A DNA stretch of 64,000 nucleotides from positions 138,729,308 through 138,793,307 of the forward strand of contig OZ023273.1 of the NCBI GenBank assembly GCA_964007475.1. The letters run 5' to 3'. Positions 13,201 to 25,200 of this stretch are shown here, in pieces; within the stretch, counting starts at the first letter, position 1; the number at the start of each line of letters is the position of its first letter. Made by a program: the position numbers and the translations under genes. The notes below the pieces were generated by a model. It was not told the origin of the DNA. It did no database searches and saw nothing but the letters and a program-made list of their open reading frames with translations. Source of the stretch: Hybos culiciformis. Taxonomy: Eukaryota; Arthropoda; Insecta; Diptera; Hybotidae.

Positions 13201-13601
13201 TATGCACTACATATTTATATTTGGAATAATATTTTTTTTTCTCTTTTTTTTTTTTACTAGTGGGTACTTGCAAGGAAAAAATAAACCGCATAAAAAAAAC
13301 CATATTCAGAAATTTAAATCTATGTTGGGAAAATAAAATTTGTTATAAAAAAAAAGTTAATTTTTACATATTTTTTCTTAAAAAAAAAAAATTAATAAGT
13401 TAAATTTAAATTATACTAATTATAACTTAAATTTAAAGAAAAGAAAATTTATCGAAATGGTATATTTAAAATTTTCAATTAACTCAGATGAGTTCAGTAC
13501 TAGTTTTTTTTAAGTGACCCTATTTGAACAGTTTCAAATCATTCACAATAATTTTACTTATTTAAGTTTCAAAATACTTACCGCGTTAAAAGGGGTTCCA
13601 T
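4294..13601 (-). CDS. Col4a1: Collagen IV alpha-1-like chain
   Basis: Basement-membrane collagen IV chain, secreted after endoplasmic-reticulum assembly into trimers. Coding exons in transcript order: 13601-13582, 12191-12143, 10777-9806, 9548-9374, 9312-8991, 8715-7940, 7828-7148, 6923-6378, 6285-6049, 5929-4608, 4551-4294. All introns are GT-AG and the phases close to 1785 residues, close to the fly orthologue. Exons 1 and 2 encode a signal peptide ending LGLLYTTQA. The mature N-terminus is Gly/Tyr-rich, followed by a Cys-rich 7S segment ([12 protein letters not shown]) and a long Gly-X-Y domain. Interruptions include a Cys/Trp-containing one ([14 protein letters not shown]), CSDC, and [14 protein letters not shown] occurs in GERGDDG and GPRGDRG. 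The last ~224 residues are NC1, with two C4 halves and 12 cysteines, ending [10 protein letters not shown]. Odd: at the usual NC1 cross-link lysine position it reads QFQRP. The start is the only ATG giving a signal peptide. It is divergent from viking. Confidence 0.95.
11039..11490. repeat. Degenerate short repeat around GTTTCAAAACGCAATAATCCATA
   Basis: Related words recur several times: TTTCAAAATGCAATAATCCAT near 11261, TCAAACGTAGTAATCCATAT near 11290, TTGAAATCGCAATAGTACAT near 11353, TTTCAAAACGCAATAATCCA near 11384, and TTTCAAATCGCAGTCATCCA near 11464. Shorter TAATCTATATG words occur near 11053 and 11424. Spacing is irregular, so this is not a simple tandem array. Confidence 0.55.
11753..11823. 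repeat. CpG-rich inverted repeat
   Basis: AACTCGACG, a 9-nt insert, then CGTTAATG on the left pairs with CATTAACGTCGAGTT on the right. The segment between them has unusually many CpG dinucleotides for this AT-rich intron. It could be the remnant of a small transposon or a structured regulatory site. Confidence 0.5.
12192..13581. other. Col4a1 intron 1
   Basis: The intron splits the signal-peptide coding region: exon 1 gives seven residues and exon 2 sixteen. It is very AT-rich with long A and T runs. I see no ORF, RNA gene or clear repeat in it. Confidence 0.6.
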
Positions 13602-16097
13602 TATTTAATGGTGCCCCAATAATTTATATCATAAAAATTTATGATTTATTTAAAAAAACCAAAATTATTTAATACAATTTTAATTATTTTATTTTTTTTA
13701 AACAAATTTCAAAAGTATCAATTAATATAAATATCACGTATTTTTTTTTTAATTTCTTTTAATTTTTTTTTGTGGCAGCATAGATTTATTAAAAATTAAA
13801 TAAAAAAAGAAATTTTAAAATGATTTTTTTTTTTTGATTTTTCTTTTTTTAATGAGTTTTTATTACTCTTCGAACTGTGATAATATTTAATATTTTTTTA
13901 TTTTTTTTTTAAATATATATAATTTATTTTTGATAAATATCACCCCCTAATCGAAATATTTCCTGTAATTGAAAAAAAAAAAAAATTAATTTAAAATAAA
14001 ATATTTTTTTTAATTATCCTTTTTTTTTCAAGCCGACTGGTTCAAAAGGATATCGTTATTTTTCTTTTTCTTTTTATTCTGAATTTTCACAATTCAAAAT
14101 GAAACAATTTTCAATTTTCGAAATATGAAAAAAAAAAAAAAATTAAAATTTTTCAAAAAATTTAAATTTAAGCTTAAAAAAAATATATTTTAATTAAATT
14201 TTTTTATACTTGGGTTGAAATAATTATTGAAGAAAAAAAAATTTAATATAAAGTTCGGACTCTAATTCTTTTTCTAAACTATCCCATCCACCATGTACGG
14301 CGGGAGAAATGAATGGGTATTTTTTTTTCGATCTAACACGGTGGATCGACTAGAGCGTACTGAATTTTTTAATTTTTATGAATGCGAAATATTAATCGTA
14401 CTATCCTTAAGCTCTTTATTGAGACTAAATTTTAAATTAAATACATACATTGAAAATTTTCACTTCAGTTGTATGGAAAATAAATCAGAAAATAAATTAG
14501 ATGAGATCAATGCTATAGTATCATTATTATTATTGTTAGAAGAATAAAAATACAACTATTTAATGGTTATAAAAAATTGCAAAGAGTTTATAATTATTGA
14601 TGTAGATATTTTGTCAAACTTTCAGATTTATTTTTAATTATGTTCTTGTAATTTTCAAATGCAGAATATTCTTTACCTTTTTTAAGATTATTAACAATGT
14701 AATAACTCCAAAAATCATATTCCGTCTGTCAAGTTCAATAATTTTATAATAAAGGCTGTTAAATTTTTCTGATGATAAGAAAAGAAAAAGACTAATAAAT
14801 TTTTCGAATTTTCTATTTGATGTATTTAATTAGTACTTTGATGTTGTCTTTTCAAGTAGATCGAAAATCGTGTGTAATGAAATGTGATTTATATTTAAAT
14901 ACAATTTTGTAGTTTTATGATTTATAGTTTATTTGTAATTTTATGATATTGGCTTATAGATTCGATACAATTTATTGTGATTTTTAAAAGTTTTTTTTGC
15001 AATGAAATAATACATATATCTTAATTATGTATTGAACTTAAATAACATTTAATATAATTTCAAAAACGAAAAACATAAATTATTTTCCTCAATTAAAGTC
15101 AAGTATAACTAAACGAATGTCTTATCCAGAGCTAAAATTTTAAAAGTATTTGTGAGTTCGGGATCATATGTGATAAGAAAATAACATAAAATCTTATGGC
15201 TTCACACTATATTTTCATAAAAGAAAAAATTAAATAATCAATGCTATGCTACAATATGTGTACATATGTATTATGCTAGAAAACTAAAAGAAAATATATA
15301 TATATATTTTTTTCTTTTCATACTATGCTCATTCATATGTTTAGAAAATTATTATTATTATTTAGAGCAAAAATTTAAATATATTTATAAGTATCTAAAT
15401 ATCATTTTTAAGATATGTTAAAGGGCACATTTTAAAGCGGGGTGTATTATTAGAGGATCTCACACATAATATTATATCATGATCATATAGTTTTTTTTTC
15501 TAAACCACCAACACAAAAAACTAAATATTTATATATATAAAAAAACAATCTATATAAAATAAAATAAGTTTTTTCATACATTGAAATATTTTTTCAATTG
15601 AGATTATGTGAGCAAAAATGAATTTTTTTTTATATGTGAAATGTTTTTCACTAAATCCAATGGTAAGTAACAAGGCTTAGTACGGTTTCGATCGTTTGCC
15701 GATCTCCATGTGAAAGGAGACACTTTTTTTTTTACAGACAAAAAAAGTGTTCAGCGTGAAATTAAAAAATAATAATTTAATTTATAAAATTTTTTTTTCT
15801 TTTAATTTTTTTTTTTTTTTTTGGTCATACCTATCGGTTTAAATAAAAAAAAAAAAAAAATTAGAATTAATTTTTGACTGTGATTTTTATTTTTATATAG
15901 GTAAAATATTTTTATTTTTTTTTTTATTTCTTTTTAACTTTGTAACGAAAATATTTTGACATTTAGTTAATAACGGTTTAAAAAATTTTACCATTAAATA
16001 ATTGTCATATAAAATTAAAATACGGAAAACATAAATTTAAGTTAAAGTGACAGAAGTTTAAATTAAAAACGAAAAGATATAAAATAATTTAATAAAA
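13602..16097. promoter_or_regulatory. Divergent Col4a1/viking intergenic control region
   Basis: The two collagen start codons face away from each other across about 2.5 kb, as in the fly pair. Three GATA-type sites (TGATAAG or its complement) lie at about 14773, 15121 and 15171. GATA factors are known to drive fly collagen IV in fat body and blood cells. Two patches stand out as less AT-rich, at about 14283-14370 and 15660-15725, and could hold core promoter or 5' UTR. On the plus strand a donor-like AATG|GTAAGTAA at 15663 and an acceptor-like TTTTTACAG ending at 15737 hint at a 5' UTR intron for viking. Around that acceptor, CACTTTTTTT and AAAAAAAGTG form a small hairpin (15721-15750). A short open frame at 14293-14547 looks like chance. 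Confidence 0.6.
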
Positions 16098-16241
16098 ATG
16101 AAAAATCCCGGAGGCCGGGAAAATGGTCTCGTGAAGGACTTTCGAATTATTAAAAAATCAATGTCTTTTCTGACGACATTTGGCTATTTTTTATATTTAA
16201 TTACATTTTTGGAATTTGGAACTAGATTTGCTGAAGCTTTG
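16098..16241 (+). other. vkg: Predicted viking exon 1 (signal peptide)
   Basis: Forty-eight codons from ATG to a TTG|GTAATT donor, phase 0, matching the phase-0 acceptor at 53376/53377. The peptide begins with about 20 polar, basic residues and a second Met at residue 22, then a hydrophobic core ([14 protein letters not shown]) and AEA, a good signal-peptidase site. The patch CCCGGAGGCCGGGAAAATGG is far less AT-rich than its surroundings. Translation could also begin at Met22. Confidence 0.75.
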
Positions 16242-19200
16242 GTAATTTTTTAATTTATTTATACCTTTATTTTTTTTTTCAAAATTTTTAAATACTTAAT
16301 TTTTTTTGTATATTCATGAAGAAAAAATTTTTAATATTAAATTTTGATATGAAAAATCAGGAGAAAAAAATTGTTCAAAAATAAAGATTTATATATTAAA
16401 TTTTGAATCATATTTTCCCGCCAAAAATAAGTTCACTTTGTTATAAATTTTTGATATCTTATCTTTCGGAACTATCTTTTTATTTGAGCTAAGAAAAAAA
16501 AACTAAAACACCATGATTAATAATTACGGGTGGGTATGAAGATTTAGTACAAATTTTAAATTCCTTTGAGGTTTCGACTGTGAATTGTGTCGTCTCCACT
16601 TTCTAGAACGAAATATAATATTTTAGTTAGAAATTTCGAATGTTTATTTTTTCTAATGTTATACTTATTTTTGATGATATCAATAAAGAAAATTACAATT
16701 ATTTGCATCCTTACAAAAGATTTCATAATGTGGATTTTAGGTAACATTTTTATTAAATAGCTTTGAATTGAAATTTTTATCAATTTTACCGATTTTTACT
16801 CTTTAAGATAGTTTTCGTCATGGGAATCATGGGTCACAAGATTCACGTGTTTCAATTTAATTATCCTGTTATTTTGTTTTCATGTTAGCTACCAAAACAA
16901 TAGATGGGATACCTTTTATACTTGAGGAAGTACGAATTTGGTATTGAAGAAAGGAGGCTTAAATGGAGATAAATAGAGGATTAAATGTTTCAAATTGTGA
17001 AAAGTTTTGTAAAATTTTCGAATATAATTTGAAGACTTTGATGCAAACATTAAGGAACACTTGCACGCTCAATTCTGACAAAAATGATTTTATAAATTTT
17101 AAGTTGGCCAAAAACTTCACAATTACTCTTTTTCTGTATTTATTTATTTAGTTGTTTATTTACACATACAAAAATAAATTTATATATACGAGATCAATTA
17201 ATTTCCAAAAAAAATTAATTTATATTTTTTTTCTTAATTTCATTATCAATTTTTGAAAAAAAATGGCACACCGGAAAATGTGTCAGATATGCTATAAAAA
17301 TGTGCACATTTATATTAAAAGCAAAAAAAAAAACTAAATTAGCTTTTGAGTATCAAAACAGTTTTAAAAAGCTCTTATCAAAAAAAAATTTTTTTTTTTA
17401 ATTTAGGCAAGGTTCAAAAGGTCCTTGATATGTACAAACAGTACATAGCTACATAAACTAGAACAATCTTTATTCATGTTTAGCTTTATCTATTTTTTTT
17501 TTTTTATTTAATGAATAAAATTTTGCGCAATGCAAATTAATAATATTTCTTCTTATAGAAATATGAGTTCCTTTTTTTTTTAAGTTTGTACAGAAAAAAA
17601 AATTTCAGCTTAAGTCCGATGGAATTAATGTATATAATGTCATTGAAAAGCTGATTGTTTGTAGAGCTAAATTTTTCTATTTTGCGAAAAAACTTTGATT
17701 TCTTGTTGAATTATCACATTTGTCCAAAAAAAATGATGATAAAATATTTAACAGAAAATGAGTTCAATCACGGTTTAAGTAATTTTCCAAGAGTTGATCT
17801 GTAGATATGTGATAAGTGGAAACTTTTCAAAATAATTTTGTTTGTTAAGATCCAAAGTTTTGCAATACTATTACAATTTGCTTAGACCATTATACCTCAA
17901 GGATCTATGTAAATTCTGTAAACTATAATGCCGAATAATATCAATATTATACAGTTCAAAAATATATATTATGTATGTTAATAATATAATCAAATGTTGT
18001 GAATTACGATAGAAAATTGTAAGTATATAAGGATATTCGAAACATAGATGTTAAAGAAAACGTTAACGTTAATTGTATCATATATAAGTATCTGATTACA
18101 GATGATTCAAAATATAAAAATGAAGGAAATAATAATTGGAACAATTTTAAGACAAAAAATGTAATAAAGCGTTCAACTTTTCATCTTCGGCATACTTTAA
18201 ATATAGTTCTTTGTTTAATACTATCGTTTAAAGTAAGCGACTCAATTTGTTCGGCCACATTTTTTCTGTGTTAATTTTTTATGTTTTTTTATATGCCTTT
18301 GATTTAGTAATCTTTGCCGGATTTAATATTAAAATAAAGTAAAATAATCATAAACTTTTTTTGTTTAAATGTTTGAGTTAAAGCGAAAAAATGGCAAATA
18401 GGTTATCAACAAAAATTATTTTAATAAACTTTTTTAAAATGATTTTATTTTTATATGCACATGTTTCTATAAAAAGCCTTCAATTTTTATTTTAAAGACC
18501 GTTCATTCAGTTAAATGTTCAAAAGCTAAAATGGACTATGAAATGCTTATTTGATACCTACAATTTAATAATATGTATAATATTATAGCAACTCGAACAA
18601 ACTAACTAATAATCGAATAATAACTAATAACAGAAGATATTCGAAAGACTGTCAAAGTATTAAAGTATAAGGAAAATTGTCTGGGCATTTCATATATTAA
18701 TGTTAATAAATAGATTTGGAGAATCTGTAATTTAGATTTAAGATCAAATAACCTATAAACCGAGAAAGGAAATCTAAAACTTTTCTACCAAACAAGGAGA
18801 GTGTACAATAATAACAAAACTGAAATCCGAATAGTGAATAGTGTACAGCAGATCTTGTCACCTCAATAAAAATTCGAATATCGATGAAAATCTAATAAGT
18901 ACATTTTAAATTCTTTTTTATCTCAACAATAATTCAGCAATTCTGTAAATAGAAAAAAATTATAAAACTAAATAAAGAAATTCATCTTTTTTCGTGTATT
19001 ATGTACATGCGTTATATACCCTTTCCATATAGGGCCTACGTAATTTATTTAGCCGGAAATAATAATTATTTGGGGTTGTGTTTAAAGAGCAAGGCTAAAA
19101 TTTAAGATTTAATTTATTTTTGGCAAGAATCTTTCCTCTAAAGTATTAAAAGGTTATCGAAAAAAAATATAAATTATAAATTTGTTCTTGGAATTTTATA

Positions 19201-22200
19201 TGAAATAATTTAATTAAATAGCAACAAGAGAATATAATAAAAAAAAATTATTTAATGAATTTGAAATCTAAAACTCATGCCCGATTATTATTTTCACAAT
19301 ATAGTTTCAATTCAATATTTTAATTAGGTTCTTTTATTCTGATGGTTAATCATCTAATCTTATCATTTTTACAATTACATTTCAATATTTTCTCAAATAC
19401 AGTTAGATAGTTGGATTCGATCAGATTAACATAGTTCATTGCTATATTAATGCAATGCTTACATAAATTGTTTTTCAAGCTTTTGCGCTTAAAATTCTAA
19501 ACATTAAGATTATTATTGTTTGTAATTATCTCGACGTATGTGCTGTTCTTATAAATATACACACTAAATTCATAACACATTAATTTCTAATTCATAATAC
19601 AATATAAAATAAAGGTTCTTAACATTATATATAAATATGTTTTCTGTTGATATATAAATGTTTATTGAATAAAAAAATAAATTTATTAAAAACATCAATA
19701 ATTCTAATTTTGGAAATATTTTTGGTTTATGTGCCCTCCTTCAAACTATCGATCTATTCAAAAATTATTTAGTCAATACAAATTCGTATATATATCAAAA
19801 TAAAATTCTTGATATCATTGAAATAAAAATTGAATACCATCATGCAATAGTTTTATTGAATAAGTTTTATACATTTCATTCAAATGTTCAAATATTGAAT
19901 TCAAACTGTAATCATTATTTTTCGTCTCGCTATTTTGGATTTTTTTTAAGTGTTATTGTATTATTGTCCCTTTGCTACTACAAAAAATCAAGTGCAATCG
20001 AGGTCTTAAATACTGACATTTTTGAAAATTATTTGATTAATTTAGCAGTCAAATGTGTAATTTTAAACATTATATTATTTTATTATGATTTGATTATAAT
20101 TACAAAAAATTGTAATTTAAAAAGATTATGATATCCAATCAAAAGTTTACTGTAACATTTTATTCAACAAAAATTTATAATATATGTACAAACATAATAT
20201 TAATTTAACCTTAGCATTATATAAATGCTGCTTCTTTGATTTGTTTTTCTTTTTTTATTCTTTGACACTTGATGCCGACGTGCTCGTTTTCTTGAGTAAA
20301 ATGCAGAGCACCAGAACGAAGTGAATGAAGACAGGATAGACAAAATGCATGCCACATTTTTTTTTTTTTGGTTTTTATTTTTTCAAATTTTAATATTGTT
20401 GCGTGTGCGTTTTGTTTGTTTTCTGTTTAAGTTTGTCTGGAATATCAAAAACAAAAATAAAAAAAAAAAATTTATCTCATTAATAAATTGCAGATTGTTA
20501 AGATCATTAATGAAAAGCATAAGCAAAATAAATGAGTGAAAAATAATAAATTTTTTTTAATTTTGAGGTTTTTATTATTATTATTATTCCATCTCTAGAG
20601 ACATTTTATTAATTGAGAATTATTATTAAAAAAACGATTATTATTGTTATAATAAAGCGCAATAATCTTCTAAGATAATTAGAGCGTGTCTTAGTACCTA
20701 GTATTTAAAAATAATGTCAGGACTCAGGAGTATAAATAAATTTGCTTCTAATAGCAAACTTTATATAGGTCAATAATTCATTTATATTTACTCTACGACA
20801 CGACGGGCATGCATTAATTAGAAAACAAATTTTCTTCGTTTTCAACCACTTTTTCAATCGAAATAGAAAAAAAACGCAATTCAGAGTAATTTGAAGCAAA
20901 AACGTACAGATATAGATACTATTACCTGAGGGATATTAAGAAATTCGCAAATTTACACGAAATTATTTCTATAATGTAAGAAATGTAAAATTTACTTATA
21001 AAAGAACCTACATCAAATCTATCTTATATTAACCATAAATTTTGGCAAAATATCTTTTCTTATTTAACCCATTTAATATTAGTAGTGTGTATTTATGAAA
21101 TCTTCGTTTAATTAAAATTTTACAATAATTTTAATTTAATTGCAGTGAAATATAATTCTAATCAGAGAAAAATTAAAAAAAAAAAAACAATATTATACAA
21201 ACAAACAAAAAAAAACACATTAAAAGACAGGAAGAAGAAAATGCGGTCAGATCCGTTCTTCGACATTTAATTTATATAATTTTTTTTTTATCATTTTGAT
21301 TCTAGAAACGACCACCATCGTTGATAAAATTAAATAAATATTCATAATATTAAGTCATTTCTTTAAATATTAAATAAATAAAAAAATAAAATTACAAATA
21401 AATTAGTAAATTTTTCTTAGAATTGTTATAAAATAAGAACAAGAAAGTTTTTTCACATATTTCGATGACCTTCATGTTTTTAAATCTTGTAAGAAAAACT
21501 TAATATATTTCAAACGTAGAAAAAAAAAATAAAAGCTTTACATCAAAATTGATATCACAATTATTCTAAAAATAAATTGAGTTGAAAATGAATTTTTCTT
21601 GCAACATAATGCTTTTTCTGGAAATAATTATGAAGGGATGATGATCAAAGTGATCAAAGACTTTATAATGGTAGACTTAATAAACATACGTAGCTCCACT
21701 TACCAATTGATATCATACACATAATTTGAAACATATTTTAGAAAATATTTATAAATAATTGTTCTCAATTAAAAAATGAATTATAAAATGTGGCCTCAAA
21801 CACCTAATTCATGTGGACAAATTGAGAAAATAAACACAAATTCCAGTCCGAGGTGGATTCCGAATCCACGACCAAACATGCCGTAGGATAATGGCAATAC
21901 CATTACACCATGACGGTCGACAATAACTTCTCTAAAGTTCATTTTAAGATTGACAAAATTTATAAAGCTCATATTTGAATAAATCGAAACTATCCATAAT
22001 TCATCAATTTATAATATTTATATATAATTTTCGACATATAAAATCAGAATCTTAATTTATTTTAAATATTTTCAATCAGAGTGTAGAAGAAAGTTTTATT
22101 TTAGTAAATTAACTATTTTATTAATTTATTAGAATTAGTTTTTTTTATATGTACACATATACATAAATTAGAATATTGGGAACGTTCTAATAAAAACGAT

Positions 22201-25200
22201 TTTTTTTTTTAAAGTTAAATTTTTCAATTTGGCAAATTTTTGTTTAAATAAAAAAAAAACATTTCAATTTACTTGTTAAATTAATATGATTTTTTTTTTG
22301 TTTTTATTACTATCTAAAATTATACTCATTTATTAGAAGAAATTTAGATAATTTTCTATCGATTTATTATTAATAATTGACATTTAAATTATAATTAAAG
22401 AAAGAATTTTTTTTTTTAAATTTTAACATAATTCCTAAGCATAGATAGAATGAAATAATATTATTTTTTTTAATAAACATTATAAATTATTGATTGATTA
22501 TGATATAGATAAATGTCATAATAATTCTGTAGCGTTCAAAAATTAAAGTAACCAAAATGTGCTGGAAAACAAGAACATTCGTATTTTCATTCATACAAGT
22601 AATTTAAATTTGAACGAAAACTTAGAAAAAATAAATTACTTATAATTGTTATTTGGATTTATTTTTTGAAATAATGTACAAAACGGTAATATTGTCACAA
22701 AATAGGTTTCCCTACTTCCTAGATCATAAAAAATTTAACTGATAACACATATTATAGATTTTTTAGTATGTTAATAGAGAAGCATGGTGCATTTATATCT
22801 CTTGGTAATAAGTTTATCTCTTTAATATATTATTGTATATATTACATAAATATTATAAAGTTCTTGAAATTATAATTTTTGCTTGTTGTACTGTATAAAC
22901 TTACATTACTTTAAACATTTCTAACATACATTTCTTTATAATTTGTTTTAAAATTTTATTTTATTGGCGCCATTGCTTTTCTTGATAAAGCTTAAAAATC
23001 TATTACAATTTTTATATACCTATACAATAAAAGGAGTAAATAACTATACTTTTAATGAAAGGTTTGTAAAATTTTCGCGATATTTTTGAAAAAAAAAATG
23101 TATAAAATGATAATGTACAACTTACAGTATATTCTATTCTGCTAGTTAAGCAAAATTTTATTTTTAAAATTATTTTCTATTAAATTTAGTTTTTAAAACT
23201 GATTTTGTTTTTTATGTTTAATTATAGAAAATAATGCATTGTTATCATATTTGCTTATCAACAAAAATGCAATTTTTTTTTTGATACACTTTTCAACTAA
23301 ATGTTATTGCATCTAATTTAGCAGCACCCTTTTTAGCATTTATTTTTTTTAGACTATTTTAGAAATATAAATTTAAGAAATTTTGCAACTGAAAGGAATA
23401 TTTTATCTGTTTTCTAAATGAAGATTTTTATTGTTAGACTTTATTGAAGTCTTATAATTTGCACTGACTTTCCATTTCGATTTATATTTAGTAAAATACC
23501 ATTATAAAATTTTCTATCTATAAAATTCCCATTCCACCATTTATTTAATTAATCAAAAACAGAGACCTAGAAAACTGTTTTTTTTTTATTATCATAATTT
23601 TTTTTTTAAATAATATTAAGTTTAATTTATAAATTAAATGAATATAAGTTCATAACAATGTTAATTATATAATAATTTATTTATTTTTAAACTTAAGGAT
23701 TATATATATGTTAAATAGCATCTAGCAAATTTTATTGACATGAGATCATAAAATTATTTAAAACCTTTTTTATTTTATTTTGTACATAACTAAAATCTTT
23801 TTGTTCATGTAGTAAAAAAAATGAAAATAAATCTGACTACTTGTAATAAAAATTAATGGTAATTAAATCGTTCCAAAGCTTAAAATTATACAAAGAATTG
23901 TTCCTTGAAATAGCAATATCCACCCACAATAATAAATTTATATTTGAAAAACTGCATCGTATAATCACAAACATATTTATATATGTATCTTCTTAAACGG
24001 ATGAACTTTGAAAAATTTTATGTATAAAAATTAAAAAAAAAAAAAAAAACAAATGGCCTAAAAAGCTTTGATTAGAACATAAAAAGCTGAATTATAAACA
24101 ATTTCATATTAGCTCACTTTTGAAAAAAAAAAAAGAAAAATAATACATTTTAATTGTAGGACAAATATTATTTCTATGATAAATGTTCAAAAATATTTAT
24201 TTAATAATAATTGTTTTCAATTTTCGTTAAACATAATCCTAATGGGTTGTTGTTTAAATGCTGCAGCTAAGAAAACTTGGTTTTTCCAATTTTTTTTTGT
24301 ATAGACACACTCTAAGTCAGATACACACTGGAATTTATTATTCAAATTGGTATTAAATTTATATTTAAATTACATCAAAATATAAGATTGCATAGAACAG
24401 TATAAGTTCAACAAATATGCAATTGTTTTTAGAAACATTTGGTGAAAGTGATAATTGATAAGTGAGATCACGTTGATGTAATTTGAAATGAAACGTGATT
24501 TTTTGCTTCTATAACAATAAATTGTTTGTTCTATGTGACTATGTAGTACGATTAATAATATATTGGACAGATTTCTACTTCTAGAGAAAATCAATTTTTG
24601 AAGGAATATTCCGCAAACTTGGTCTCAGCTAATCTAAATGCAAAAAATAAAATTCAAAGTATTTAAAACTCTGAAGTATTTAAAGTATTTAAAACTCTGA
24701 AGTTGCGACTATATTAACTTAATATATTTTTTTAAAATAATTTTCATATTAATTTCAAAGTTATATGGCTAAAAATATCCCCAGCAAGTGTAAGTGAATA
24801 AAAAATTCAGATATAGAAGTGAAAGCAGTAAAAAAGAAATAAAAAAAATATTTTGCGGTACTACACCTTGAAAAAAATTAATTAAGATTTCTAATTAATT
24901 ATAAAATCAATAAAATTAATATCTTGCGGTTCTGTAAAATTAAAGTTAATTAAGTAATAAGGTCATAAATCCTTTTATTCAGATACCTCAATTAGGTTGG
25001 ATCAGCCCACAATACATATAATCATAAATATAAAAATATAAATAATACATGAAATTTAAATTTAAATTTAATTTAATTTAAATTTCTAAATCAACATACT
25101 TTATTATGTTGATGACATTTTGTCAATTATTATATCATCTAATTATATAAAAATATTTTTCTATAAATCAATGAACAATTTTATATATCACACGAAATTT

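Noticed and set aside
14293..14547. 84-codon open frame on the plus strand in the divergent spacer
   Set aside because: It has no signal peptide or recognisable domain. Its composition follows the AT background after the first few codons, and viking exon 1 is better explained by 16098-16241.
19856..20539. Two short plus-strand frames in viking intron 1
   Set aside because: They are rich in Phe, Leu, Ile, Asn and Lys, as expected from A/T-rich non-coding DNA, with no motif and no splice partner.
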